A DNA stretch of 21,150 bases from a virus: IMG/VR virus record IMGVR_UViG_3300032304_001803, positions 1 to 21,150 of that record, one strand, 5' to 3'. Made by a program: the position numbers and the translations under genes. This document shows positions 1-6,269 of the stretch, one piece after another. The notes under the pieces are model-generated. The model saw only the letters and a list, made by a program, of their open reading frames with translations. It did not search any database and had not been told where the DNA came from. The number at the start of each line of letters is the position of its first letter. Position 1 is the stretch's first letter.

Positions 1-345
1 GCCACTAGTTAAAGTAGCAATAGAAGCTACATCAGCATTAGCATAAGTAGAAACACCTGCACTTCCACTAATTACTTTAGTAACCAATAATGTTTGACCA
101 CCATTGTTAAAATAATCTTTAGCTGCTAATGAAGTTAAATATTCGTAGTAATAACTACCACTTTTAAAAGTTTCACCAAACTTGGATATGAACTCGCTAT
201 ACGAGGTAACATAAGTTGGAACTAATGGTTGGCCTAATACTGTAGGACCAACGATTGCTGTTGATGTCCCTTGAATACCCCTTTGAACTAACGATTGGTC
301 AGACTCATTTTGGAATACACCGGGAGATAGAATTTTTTCTGCCAT
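1..345 (-). CDS. Tail sheath protein, N-terminal part (cut by window edge)
   Basis: An open frame starts at ATG 345 and runs off the left edge after 115 codons with no stop. The protein begins MAEKILSPGVFQNESDQS and continues with AIVGPTVLGQP and VTSYSEFISKFGET, then a YYYEYLTSLAAKDYF segment and GGQTLLVTKV. This order (SPGV start, 'GPT..GP' turn, 'SY.EF...FG', aromatic/Ala helix, 'GG..l.v.RV') is typical of the N-terminal domain of T4 gp18-like contractile tail sheaths, which polymerise around the tail tube and contract at injection. The C-terminal domains lie outside the window. No Shine-Dalgarno is seen; the leader is A-rich. A small hairpin (373-387) and a candidate promoter motif (390-397) lie upstream. 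The family call is from recognition of motifs, not from a search. Confidence 0.85.
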   Translation of the reverse strand, partial: MAEKILSPGVFQNESDQSLVQRGIQGTSTAIVGPTVLGQPLVPTYVTSYSEFISKFGETFKSGSYYYEYLTSLAAKDYFNNGGQTLLVTKVISGSAGVSTYANADVASIATLTSG

Positions 346-371
346 TTTGTATAATTGTTTTTAAAAAATTT

Positions 372-388
372 AATAGGATTGACCTATC
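372..388 (-). terminator. Weak hairpin before the sheath gene, possible terminator
   Basis: Perfect 5-bp inverted repeat ATAGG / CCTAT (373-377 and 383-387) with a 5-base loop, extendable by one G-U pair. Read on the minus strand it is followed after three bases by a run of T. It lies between the stop of the 88-residue gene and the sheath start. The stem is short, so termination is uncertain. Confidence 0.25.
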
Positions 389-389
389 G

Positions 390-397
390 ATAAATAT
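390..397 (-). promoter_or_regulatory. Candidate promoter motif ATATTTAT upstream of sheath gene
   Basis: Minus-strand ATATTTAT about 45 bases upstream of the sheath start. The same octamer occurs in five other intergenic leaders of this window (2256, 2663, 6262, 20188, 20981). The promoter role is inferred from recurrence only. Confidence 0.3.
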
Positions 398-424
398 CTG
401 AAAACAGTTATAAACCGCAGACTA

Positions 425-691
425 CTATTGGGCAGGTGTTATTTCTCCAGTTTCTGGGTTAATAGCGCCATTTCCGTATTTGGTTTGGAGCGATGTTACT
501 AGATCTGATTCTTGCTTTTCAATTGTAGCAAGATCATTTACTAATTCTACTTTAGTGCTTTGAAGTTTTTCGATTTGCTCATTCAAGGCAATACGTTGCG
601 CTTCAGCTACACCAATTTCAAATATAGTTTGGTTGTATTTGGATTGGAGGTCTTTAATTGACTTTAATTCTTCGGGAGTTAATTGTGCCAT
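425..691 (-). CDS. Small coiled-coil protein, probably virion or tail-assembly related
   Basis: An 88-residue protein starting at ATG 691. Residues 5 to about 70 are strongly helical with heptad-like spacing (TPEELKSIKDLQSKYNQ, then IALNEQIEKLQSTKVELVNDL), predicting a coiled coil. The tail reads KYGNGAINPETGEITP, a turn-rich ending that I recall from small proteins next to structural genes in marine T4-like phages. It lies directly upstream of the tail sheath gene and 14 bases downstream of a homing endonuclease gene. Its helix-then-KYG layout resembles the 153-residue protein at 1495-1956. No catalytic motif, signal peptide or membrane segment is visible. The function is not known to me. 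Confidence 0.7.
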   Translation of the reverse strand: MAQLTPEELKSIKDLQSKYNQTIFEIGVAEAQRIALNEQIEKLQSTKVELVNDLATIEKQESDLVTSLQTKYGNGAINPETGEITPAQ

Positions 692-705
692 AACATTAAT
701 TTATT

Positions 706-1284
706 TTATTTTTTCTTATTTGGAGATACGCGACCTTTTAATTTTTCTGATATTGCGCGTTTTGCTTCTTCTGATTTAGTTTTACCTTTATTTGGTGATA
801 CTCGGCCTTTATTTATGCTACTTATGAAAGCACCATACCATTCAGGCATTTTGCTGTGATTAGTATGTTTTATTCCTATTCGATTTTGACTAATTTTTTG
901 TTTGGTCTCTTCAGAAAGTTTCATTCCTATTCTTGCTTTAGATAAATTTTGTTTATGTTTATCTGTTTTAGATTTACCCAACATTGATTTTGATATTTTA
1001 TATCTAACATCATCTGTTTGATATTCAGGACCACTTCCGCCCTTTTTACGAATATTTACTACTTCAAAACCCCACTGCCTAAACTGTTCAATCCAGTATG
1101 TTTCTAAAGGTTCCCAATCATTATGATTTAATGAATTTATTTCATCAATATAAGTATATTTAATATGAGGTCCAAAATGTCTTTTATGAGCATTTTCTCT
1201 ACTAACCTTAGTTTTCCCAATATAAACTTTATTGGTACCAGGTTCTATATTTTCAATTAAATATATTTTAGTTATTTCTTCCAT
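706..1284 (-). CDS. GIY-YIG homing endonuclease with NUMOD3 repeats
   Basis: A 192-residue free-standing homing endonuclease, which cuts a DNA site lacking its own gene so that repair copies the gene in. The GIY-YIG nuclease fold is at the N-terminus: IY at residues 7-8, VYIG at 20-23, a conserved basic R35 and the likely metal-binding catalytic Glu in LETYWI (E61). It is followed by at least three NUMOD3-type DNA-binding motifs (about residues 103-120, 121-137 and 167-184; for example SEETKQKISQNRIG), ending in a Lys-rich tail. The gene sits between two small phage genes and overlaps the upstream zinc-ribbon gene by 13 bases. It therefore looks like an insertion that uses its neighbour's transcript. 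No group I intron structure was noticed around it. It shares the GSGP linker motif with the second endonuclease at 20202-20957. Confidence 0.9.
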   Translation of the reverse strand: MEEITKIYLIENIEPGTNKVYIGKTKVSRENAHKRHFGPHIKYTYIDEINSLNHNDWEPLETYWIEQFRQWGFEVVNIRKKGGSGPEYQTDDVRYKISKSMLGKSKTDKHKQNLSKARIGMKLSEETKQKISQNRIGIKHTNHSKMPEWYGAFISSINKGRVSPNKGKTKSEEAKRAISEKLKGRVSPNKKK

Positions 1285-1502
1285 TTGCTACCATGACAGG
1301 CTTCTTTACCTTTAGGTGAAAATACAAGTTTTGAAAGAGGACACCCACATAAACCACAATAATATATATTTAAAACATTATTATGTTTTTTATTAGGACA
1401 TGAATCACAAACGTTAGCCCTATATTGGGCTATCGTTTGTTCTTCAGGGGTTGGATTAGCCGCAGTTGCCCACGACTTAAATATTTCGGATATTTTATTC
1501 AC
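1272..1502 (-). CDS. Small Cys-rich zinc-ribbon-like protein
   Basis: A 76-residue protein. The start codon is GTG (1500-1502), overlapping the end of the upstream gene by eight bases; no in-frame ATG lies nearby. Cysteines are arranged as CDSC (32, 35), CGLCGC (49, 52, 54) and C69, with GSKW at the end. This matches the pattern of short phage and bacterial proteins with CxxC...CGxCGCP...CP.GKW, probably a structural zinc-binding knuckle. It lies in a run of small genes upstream of the sheath and its 3' end overlaps the homing endonuclease gene. A role in tail assembly or in binding nucleic acid is possible, but nothing visible decides it. Confidence 0.7.
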   Translation of the reverse strand: MNKISEIFKSWATAANPTPEEQTIAQYRANVCDSCPNKKHNNVLNIYYCGLCGCPLSKLVFSPKGKEACHGSKWKK

Positions 1503-1956
1503 CTACTTGGACTAATTTGAAAAATGTAACATAGACACCGTCAGTTTCTACGTTTTCAAATTCTTCTAATTTGAATGGATGATATTCTAATTCGCGTTCT
1601 TCTTGAAGCAATGAATTAAAATCATTTTGAAATGAAACGAAATTAGGGTTTACTTCACGAGAAACTACTTCCTTGGTTTCATCATCAACTACTTCATTAA
1701 TGTAGATAGGAATACTAATACTTCCATTTTCTTCTACACCGTACTTTTTAACGAGCTCTTCTCTAAGTTTATCGATTGATTCTTTTTCAGTTGCTATTTT
1801 TTTAACTAAATCAGTTAACCAATATTTTGTAGTTAATTTGATTTTTTCACTCAATAAACCTTTAGCTAGTACTTCACCAGTTTGTTGGTTAGTAACGCCG
1901 TTTAATTCAGCTTCAAGCTGATAAAATTCTTGTAACTTTAATGTAATGTTTCCCAT
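1495..1956 (-). CDS. Helical protein of unknown function, tail-chaperone-like layout
   Basis: A 153-residue protein with ATG at 1956. The first 70 residues are helical and Lys/Glu-rich, with LREELVKKYGVEENGS at about 65-80. An Asp/Glu-rich beta segment and a second helical part (VSFQNDFNSLLQEERELEYHPFKLEEFENV) follow. The layout 'helix, KKYG..eNG, F...fn.Ll..E.E.....l.lee' recalls the DUF1617 family of small phage proteins near tail genes; this is an impression from pattern, not a search. It begins four bases after the stop of the membrane-protein gene and overlaps the zinc-ribbon gene by eight bases, so the three are probably co-transcribed. No membrane segment is seen. Confidence 0.65.
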   Translation of the reverse strand: MGNITLKLQEFYQLEAELNGVTNQQTGEVLAKGLLSEKIKLTTKYWLTDLVKKIATEKESIDKLREELVKKYGVEENGSISIPIYINEVVDDETKEVVSREVNPNFVSFQNDFNSLLQEERELEYHPFKLEEFENVETDGVYVTFFKLVQVGE

Positions 1957-1960
1957 ATTA

Positions 1961-2230
1961 TTATTTGCTCTTTTTTACTGGTGTCTTGCTAGCAGATGGT
2001 TTTGAAGCATCCATTTTAGCAACTGGTTTTGGTGCTTCTGCTTTTTTAGGTTTAGACACCTTTTTAACGATTTCTTCAACCTTTTCAACTACTTCTTTAA
2101 CCGCTTCTACTTTATCTTCGATAGCGTCAGGAATGTTGTTGTTGTTTGCATCAGCAATTTTGCCTTTTTTCATAAGAATAAATGTAAGGACAGCTGAGGC
2201 TACTAATAATGCAATAATCAATGTTAACAT
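1961..2230 (-). CDS. Single-pass membrane protein with Ca-loop-like motif and Lys/Ala/Pro tail
   Basis: An 89-residue protein. Residues 1-20 form one hydrophobic helix (LTLIIALLVASAVLTFILM) followed by KKGK, so the N-terminus is probably outside or buried and the rest cytoplasmic. Residues 27-39 read DANNNNIPDAIED, like an EF-hand or thrombospondin-type-3 calcium loop (D.N.NNIPD..ED). A Val/Glu/Lys coiled-coil stretch and a disordered K/P/A/S tail ending PVKKSK follow. I recall similar short 'hydrophobic helix plus DxNxNxIPD' proteins in phage genomes, with no assigned function. It might be a membrane anchor or lysis accessory, but no holin-type features prove that. The leader is A/T-rich with no Shine-Dalgarno, and a candidate promoter motif sits 26 bases upstream. 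Confidence 0.7.
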   Translation of the reverse strand: MLTLIIALLVASAVLTFILMKKGKIADANNNNIPDAIEDKVEAVKEVVEKVEEIVKKVSKPKKAEAPKPVAKMDASKPSASKTPVKKSK

Positions 2231-2255
2231 AATTTATTTTATTTGGTTTATATAT

Positions 2256-2263
2256 ATAAATAT
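2256..2263 (-). promoter_or_regulatory. Candidate promoter motif ATATTTAT
   Basis: Minus-strand ATATTTAT 26 bases upstream of the 89-residue membrane-protein start; one of six intergenic copies. It is embedded in a TA-rich tract (2247-2263), which weakens the case for this copy. Confidence 0.28.
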
Positions 2264-2294
2264 ACAGTAGAGTTTAAAGACAACCAAATTTATT

Positions 2295-2648
2295 TTATTC
2301 TGCAGGTGTTGGATTTAACCAAGGTGCCTGTTGAACTAATATTGGTGGATTGATTTGATTTTCAATTTGTTGTTCTAATGAAGCATACATTGCTTCAATA
2401 CTGCCAGAAGCCATAGATGAAGTAACCCAACCATATACTATGTCTTTGGTTAATTCATTAAATGGAATAAATGTGGATCCAGATTCTAAAGCAGCAATAG
2501 TTTGAGTACCTATAGCAGAGGCACCATATGATCCTGTATTAGCATATAGTTGCCAGTGTACTAAAAATACTACATCTGTTTCTCCAGATGATGTTGGGTA
2601 TGATTCTAATGGATTAAAATTCCAATTGTAAGTGATGTCTAGTGCCAT
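2295..2648 (-). CDS. Conserved phage protein, DUF7936-like
   Basis: A 117-residue, mostly beta-strand protein. It begins MALDITYNWNFNPLESYP, with DVVFLVHWQLYA (about 24-35), a GTQTIAAL strand and then STFIPFNELTKDIVYGWV. It ends in a helix with QIENQINPPI and a Pro-rich tail. The pattern 'W.f.pLe..p...g..DVVf.vHWq....... fipf.elT...v.gWv' recurs in proteins of marine T4-like phages that I associate with DUF7936, near structural genes. The molecular role is unknown; a small virion or tail-fibre-associated part is plausible. The leader is A-rich without a Shine-Dalgarno, and a TATAAATA octamer (minus strand, 2655-2662) sits only six bases before the ATG. Confidence 0.7.
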   Translation of the reverse strand: MALDITYNWNFNPLESYPTSSGETDVVFLVHWQLYANTGSYGASAIGTQTIAALESGSTFIPFNELTKDIVYGWVTSSMASGSIEAMYASLEQQIENQINPPILVQQAPWLNPTPAE

Positions 2649-2662
2649 TTTATTTATTTATA

Positions 2663-2670
2663 ATAAATAT
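2663..2670 (-). promoter_or_regulatory. Candidate promoter motif ATATTTAT
   Basis: Minus-strand ATATTTAT 15 bases upstream of the start at 2648, in the same sequence context (TTAAATATTTATTA) as the copy at 6262. A T4-late-like TATAAATA lies between it and the ATG (2655-2662), but that is too near the ATG to leave a normal leader. Confidence 0.3.
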
Positions 2671-2684
2671 TTAAAAATACTTAT

Positions 2685-2900
2685 TTATTTTTTATCTTGT
2701 AAACCAAATCTAATCCATCTATACCATACACGTTCATGAATATAATATTGAATTGGTTTATATAGTAGTTCAGCAACGCCAAAAGCGGTACTTATTTTAA
2801 CAGACCCCGATATAATCCATATAGTAATAAAACCAATAAGGCTACTAACAACGCGATAGCTAATAGTTTTAGCTATATGTCGTTTTTTACTTACATGCAT
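2685..2900 (-). CDS. DUF2061 small membrane protein
   Basis: A 71-residue protein with the features of DUF2061: an N-terminal KKRHIAKTISYRVVSS, a hydrophobic helix (about 17-32, LIGFITIWIISG), a short second hydrophobic stretch (about 37-52, with the conserved E44 of AELLYKP), and the hallmark YYIHERVWYR at 52-61. DUF2061 proteins are small inner-membrane proteins of unknown function found in bacteria and in many phages. In bacteria some stand next to sulfate-assimilation genes, which is notable because an APS-kinase-like gene lies nearby at 3623-4042. The gene overlaps the end of the HAD phosphatase gene by ten bases and is probably the last gene of the cassette. Confidence 0.85.
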   Translation of the reverse strand: MHVSKKRHIAKTISYRVVSSLIGFITIWIISGSVKISTAFGVAELLYKPIQYYIHERVWYRWIRFGLQDKK

Positions 2901-3238
2901 AATCCTTCATTTCTATTTAAATTGATTCCAACTGCTCTATCAACTTCAGGTGCCTCTGGATCTTTATCATTAATGATATATCTTGTACCTCGCCCGATTC
3001 CCATTACTAGTTGGTGATATTTAATTCCAATTTTTTCTAGTTCTTGTTTTGTAAATAATTCAAGTTCTACAGGGCGGGCAGTTGTAATAACAACATGAGC
3101 ACCATTATTATATTCGTTATTTACTTTATCAATAACGCTTTGTATAGGTGTAGGCGGTACTTCATTTATTTCAGTAAATTTTCTATACTTAATTAGTGTA
3201 CCATCAATATCTACAAAGTAGGTAGGGTGCTTTATCAT
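2891..3238 (-). CDS. HAD-superfamily phosphatase
   Basis: A 115-residue minimal HAD hydrolase. Motif I is DIDGTL at 10-15 (nucleophile D10, general acid/base D12). Motif II is ITTARP at 51-56. The C-terminal motif is GRGTRYIINDKDP (about 82-94), followed by AVGINLNRNEGL. The 'RG.RyiIND..p....AvginL.RneGl' ending recalls small HAD proteins found with capsule and sugar genes in bacteria and phages. The substrate is unknown; a sugar phosphate or a nucleotide phosphate fits the neighbours. The start codon overlaps the stop of the nucleotidyltransferase gene by four bases (ATGA-type), which suggests translational coupling. There is no cap domain. Confidence 0.85.
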   Translation of the reverse strand: MIKHPTYFVDIDGTLIKYRKFTEINEVPPTPIQSVIDKVNNEYNNGAHVVITTARPVELELFTKQELEKIGIKYHQLVMGIGRGTRYIINDKDPEAPEVDRAVGINLNRNEGLCM

Positions 3239-3633
3239 AATTTACCCTCTGCTTTCATTTGTTCACGAATTTTAGTTGCCGATATTTCAGCTACTTCTGC
3301 TGGTGGTATATGTTCTATAATATCATATCCAACTCCGCGTCCAAACTCAACACTGCATATGTCTGGGATGATGATGACTTTTAATGTACCTGCTTCTATT
3401 TCAGCTTGCATTTCATCAAAGATGTTATCCATTACTTGAAGAGGACTAAATGGATTCTTTTCATTAGTTTCTCCATCTCTAATAGCTACACAAACTTTAC
3501 CACCTTCATTGATTACTTGTCTGAATAACTCTTTATGTCCAGTGTGAAGTGGTTGCCAACGTCCAATAAATAATGACCACTGACTGTCTTTACGCTCCAT
3601 TGAGCTTTTAACATGTATTTTTTTATCCCACAT
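3235..3633 (-). CDS. HxGH nucleotidyltransferase (cytidylyltransferase-like)
   Basis: A 132-residue nucleotidyltransferase of the HIGH/cytidylyltransferase-like superfamily, which transfers an NMP from an NTP. Signature elements are FIGRWQPLHTGHKELF at 22-37 (HTGH at 30-33) and ISATKIRE at 117-124, the C-terminal 'ISxTxIR' nucleotide-binding motif. The protein lacks the QxRNPxHxxH form of true ATP sulfurylase and looks closer to NMN, FAD or glycerol-phosphate nucleotidyltransferases. The acceptor is unknown. The start at 3633 overlaps the upstream kinase gene by 11 bases; a second ATG at codon 12 (3600) would leave a 22-base gap and would lose nothing conserved. Pairing with the APS-kinase-like gene and HAD gene suggests one small pathway. 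Confidence 0.82.
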   Translation of the reverse strand: MWDKKIHVKSSMERKDSQWSLFIGRWQPLHTGHKELFRQVINEGGKVCVAIRDGETNEKNPFSPLQVMDNIFDEMQAEIEAGTLKVIIIPDICSVEFGRGVGYDIIEHIPPAEVAEISATKIREQMKAEGKL

Positions 3634-4042
3634 ATTCTTTAATTTGTTTTATACAATTTTCTTCATCTATCCATTCTGTGTTTAGATATAGAGCTTCATC
3701 GTCTGCTGGGTATTCAAAATCAGCTACGTGAAATTGTTCTCTACCCCTATCTAGTTCATAAGTTAAATAAATCCATTTAACATCAGGTACTAAACTATTT
3801 AAGTAGTTTCTTGTTTCTTGATATGGATAAACAAGAGATAAAACTATATTTCTGCCACTGTAGTGAAGGTAAGTAGCAATATCACTAGCTCTATTTAAGT
3901 TATTAATTCTACCTTGCCTGCTATAATCTTTGTTTTGAAACATAGTTCTTAGATGATCTCCATCTATGTAGTAGTCTGCTTCTAACTTATTAGCTAATGT
4001 TGTTTTACCTGAATGTGGTTGTCCGAATAGTACTGTTATCAT
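3623..4042 (-). CDS. Adenylylsulfate (APS) kinase-like P-loop kinase
   Basis: A 139-residue P-loop kinase. Walker A is GQPHSGKTT at 7-15. DGDHLR at 27-32 matches the DGDN(V/I)R motif of APS kinase (CysC). GRINNLNRASDIATYL at 44-59 matches the '(D)REENIRRIaEVA' helix, and NIVLSLVYPYQETRN (65-79) matches 'vi.sfISPyRaeRd'. The later FEYPADDEALYLNTE matches the 'YEaPe.peihl.t' substrate-side segment. APS kinase makes PAPS, the donor for sulfotransferases, and a sulfotransferase gene lies two genes upstream. It is shorter than usual (about 175-200 residues in CysC), and the DP.GLYKKAR lid is largely missing. The true substrate could therefore be another adenylylated or sugar compound. Its start overlaps the glycosyltransferase stop by four bases. 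Confidence 0.8.
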   Translation of the reverse strand: MITVLFGQPHSGKTTLANKLEADYYIDGDHLRTMFQNKDYSRQGRINNLNRASDIATYLHYSGRNIVLSLVYPYQETRNYLNSLVPDVKWIYLTYELDRGREQFHVADFEYPADDEALYLNTEWIDEENCIKQIKEYVG

Positions 4043-5001
4043 TGTTTGTCTATTGATTTAAAAATATCATTAATATCAAACATTTCATTAGCATCCATAT
4101 AAGGACATTCATGAGCAACACCGTCAAATGAATAATCAAATAAATATGAATCAATCATTTTAACATTACCTTTTGGTGGTTTTGCTACTACATTTGAATG
4201 TAAATCGTATCCAAAATTCTTAGGTGAAGTACCAATCCACAATACAGTTGATTTTAGATTCATTGCAGCTGCAGCATGTTGTAAACTTGAATCAATCAAT
4301 ACACGTTTATCTGACAGTACTAATGTACTAAATAATTCGTGATTAGTCATCGGTGCATTTACAAATTCAGTACCTGGGATAGCATGACCTGGGTCTCTAC
4401 CTATTTGGATAATGTGGTATTTGTTGGAATATTTTTCAACAATTGCTTGAGCAATACCATAAGGCATATCTCGCGTCCAGGAATATAGTGTATTTTGTTG
4501 TAGTGGTCCTCCATTAGTATGGAGAATCATAGTTGGCCTATCACGTTTCCAATTAAATATGATATCTTTTTGTATCATATTTGGATATAAAATAGGTTGT
4601 TGTTTTTCATACTTAACATCTAACAAATCACACCAATTTTCAATCAAATGTTTTTTCTTTGTAATATGAGCTGATTGAAAATAGGGTTCATGTTTGAATA
4701 TGATAGTATCTTTATCTTTAATATAATCATCATAGAAGTAAGATACCATTCCTACTCTATATACTCTGTGAATGTCAGGATGGTTTAAGAATACTTCAGG
4801 ATAAGATACTACAAGTATTAATTTCCTGTCTTTGTATTTTTGTTTTACTGCTGAAATAAGAGATGTTGCTGCAATATTTTTTCCGAGTCCACCTTCAACA
4901 TGCCAAACGACATATTTAGTGCTATTATTTGATTTGTCTTCCAAAACCGCTATTTTTTCTTCTTTTAATAAATCTGTTTCTGTTTTATAACCTACATTCA
5001 T
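4039..5001 (-). CDS. GT9-like (heptosyltransferase-type) glycosyltransferase
   Basis: A 320-residue GT-B fold protein. The N-terminal WHVEGGLGKNIAATSLISAV (33-52) is the GT9 'GGlGD.i.a.p.l..l' loop with KN in place of GD. ILVVSYPEVFLNHPDI follows, like the heptosyltransferase second strand. The C-terminal half has MILHTNGGP (158-166), IIQIGRD (197-203) and DSSLQHAAAAMNLKSTVLWIGTSP (237-260), matching the GT9 'DSg..HlAaAlg.p.v.lfG.t.p' nucleotide-sugar site. It probably adds a sugar to a lipid- or protein-linked glycan in the cytoplasm; donor and acceptor are not readable. It starts five bases after the sulfotransferase stop and is coupled to the kinase gene by a 4-base overlap. Confidence 0.78.
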   Translation of the reverse strand: MNVGYKTETDLLKEEKIAVLEDKSNNSTKYVVWHVEGGLGKNIAATSLISAVKQKYKDRKLILVVSYPEVFLNHPDIHRVYRVGMVSYFYDDYIKDKDTIIFKHEPYFQSAHITKKKHLIENWCDLLDVKYEKQQPILYPNMIQKDIIFNWKRDRPTMILHTNGGPLQQNTLYSWTRDMPYGIAQAIVEKYSNKYHIIQIGRDPGHAIPGTEFVNAPMTNHELFSTLVLSDKRVLIDSSLQHAAAAMNLKSTVLWIGTSPKNFGYDLHSNVVAKPPKGNVKMIDSYLFDYSFDGVAHECPYMDANEMFDINDIFKSIDKQ

Positions 5002-5006
5002 TTCAT

Positions 5007-5831
5007 TTATATTTGGTATCCAAAATCATTAAAGAACCATTTGTAACTGTCCTCCAATATACGACAGGCATTTGGCCCTAACACCTCATAAAAATCATTT
5101 TTTACGGGTTTTAGTTTTCCTCTAATCATATGGTCACCGAATATACCATACCACTTATCATCTTCTTTTGTGTATTGTGGTATGTTATCAAAATCGTGTT
5201 TGTAATAAGGTAATTCTAAATACTCATAAATGCGACGCATTTGAGCATCAGGATCTATACATAACTCCTCAAATTTAATAAATAAAATATGTTGATGTAT
5301 ACCTTGAACTAAAATTTGGTATAATCTATCCATTGCAGGACCAATAGGAGGATTTGCAGACCATACTTGCATTCTTTTATCTGTAGTTGTGCCTGTTAAA
5401 TTTCCCCAATTCGCAATGTGGTGATCTGTAAGTGGATTTTGTCTGTATTTTTTCTCTAAAGATGAATAAATTGCTCTAACGTCCCTAATCATGCATATGA
5501 TTTTGGGTTTAGAATCAAAAGCATTGATAAATTCATACTCTGATCCCCAACCTCTGCATTTATCAACAACATAAGGTCTGTCAGTTAAATTTTCATAGAA
5601 ACCATACAAACCGTTTTTTAAAAACGATTTAAAACCAGTTTCCATTTCAGATGTGTCTTGTGCTTTAAACTCTAATCCATCTGTGTAGATAGTTCTACAA
5701 GCAGACAACATTTCATACAACCCCGAAGTTGGGGTCGTATGAATTGTTGGATTTTGTCCTAATATATTTTGAATTAACGTAGAACCTGCACGCGGCAGTG
5801 AACTATTATAAAATACCTTCTTTATGGCCAT
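5007..5831 (-). CDS. PAPS-dependent sulfotransferase
   Basis: A 274-residue sulfotransferase, which moves a sulfuryl group from PAPS to a hydroxyl or amine, here most likely on a glycan. The 5'-phosphosulfate-binding loop is SSLPRAGSTL at 10-19. The 3'-phosphate-binding motif is MIRDVRAIYSSLEKK at about 114-128, with the conserved R and S. FIKFEELCIDPDAQMRRIYEYLELPY is the usual 'yE.L..dP......i..FlgL' segment. The length is close to the family norm, and no signal peptide is seen, so it is cytosolic. It is the first gene after the 114-residue protein, from which it is separated by a hairpin (5861-5887). The A-rich leader has no Shine-Dalgarno. A nearby APS-kinase-like gene could supply PAPS. 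The acceptor is unknown. Confidence 0.88.
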   Translation of the reverse strand: MAIKKVFYNSSLPRAGSTLIQNILGQNPTIHTTPTSGLYEMLSACRTIYTDGLEFKAQDTSEMETGFKSFLKNGLYGFYENLTDRPYVVDKCRGWGSEYEFINAFDSKPKIICMIRDVRAIYSSLEKKYRQNPLTDHHIANWGNLTGTTTDKRMQVWSANPPIGPAMDRLYQILVQGIHQHILFIKFEELCIDPDAQMRRIYEYLELPYYKHDFDNIPQYTKEDDKWYGIFGDHMIRGKLKPVKNDFYEVLGPNACRILEDSYKWFFNDFGYQI

Positions 5832-5860
5832 AACTAAATTTTACAAAACTAATTAAATAA

Positions 5861-5887
5861 GGAATGGATCTCTTAGAATCCCATTCC
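5861..5887 (-). terminator. Hairpin at the end of the 114-residue gene, possible terminator
   Basis: Inverted repeat GGAATGGAT (5861-5869) and ATCCCATTCC (5878-5887): nine pairs with one bulged base and an 8-base loop. It overlaps the stop codon of the 114-residue gene. On the minus strand it is followed by a T-rich but not continuous T tract. It may end or slow transcription before the sulfotransferase gene. Confidence 0.4.
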
Positions 5888-6217
5888 ATTAGTACTTCCA
5901 GATACAACAGTAATAACTGAAGTACCTTGTTCATCTGCAATAGCATCTAAGATAACAGAATCATCTTCTCCCCAAGTAGTAATGGTACTTCCTGAAAGTA
6001 CTACATTGTCTTGATGTACTACATTGAACTTAACTACGCTACCGCTTTCAAATTCGCAGTTACCATATGATACGCGAAAGTTAACTTGATTAGCACCAAG
6101 AGCATAATTGTTTGCCACCGCTGTTATATATGAACCGGTGATAAATTCTGGAGATGGGTTAAACAAGGAATTTTGTGTGGCGATACTAAGTACTGGGCTG
6201 ATTTTACCGAAAATCAT
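5873..6217 (-). CDS. Small beta-rich phage protein, probably structural
   Basis: A 114-residue protein without membrane segments or a catalytic motif. It reads as a run of beta strands: FITGSYITAVAN, QVNFRVSYGNCEFESGSVVKF (about 45-65), VVLSGSTITTWGEDDSVILDAIADEQG (about 72-98) and a final VITVVSGS. The segment 'V.FRVsYGnc.Fe.g.vvkf......vvLsG..i.tWG.DDsvI...IA..qG' recalls small proteins beside tail and fibre genes in marine T4-like phages. It stands alone among enzymes of the cassette, with its own leader, a candidate promoter motif 45 bases upstream and a hairpin at its end, which suggests its own late expression. The function is unknown. Confidence 0.7.
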   Translation of the reverse strand: MIFGKISPVLSIATQNSLFNPSPEFITGSYITAVANNYALGANQVNFRVSYGNCEFESGSVVKFNVVHQDNVVLSGSTITTWGEDDSVILDAIADEQGTSVITVVSGSTNGMGF

Positions 6218-6261
6218 GTTATTTATTTTTTGTTATGTTAATATATATTTTTATTGCGCTA

Positions 6262-6269
6262 ATAAATAT
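6262..6269 (-). promoter_or_regulatory. Candidate promoter motif ATATTTAT
   Basis: Minus-strand ATATTTAT 45 bases upstream of the start at 6217, in the context TTAAATATTTATTA that also occurs at 2663. It starts just beyond the FkbM gene's 3' end, in the only gap between the enzymes and this structural-type gene. Confidence 0.33.

Noticed and set aside
706-1284. Endonuclease inside a group I intron or intein
   Set aside because: The neighbouring genes are separate and complete, and no conserved intron core or split gene is seen.
1965-2270. Plus-strand 101-residue frame, hydrophobic, over the membrane-protein gene
   Set aside because: Complement of the Lys/Ala/Glu-rich gene gives a hydrophobic-looking frame by base composition; the minus-strand protein has clear domain logic and fits the operon.
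2655-2662. TATAAATA (minus strand) as a T4 late promoter
   Set aside because: It is only six bases before the ATG, which would leave almost no leader; in such AT-rich DNA one match is weak evidence.
3235-3633. Nucleotidyltransferase as true ATP sulfurylase
   Set aside because: The HTGH and ISATKIR motifs fit the superfamily but the QxRNPxHxxH motif and size of ATP sulfurylase are absent.
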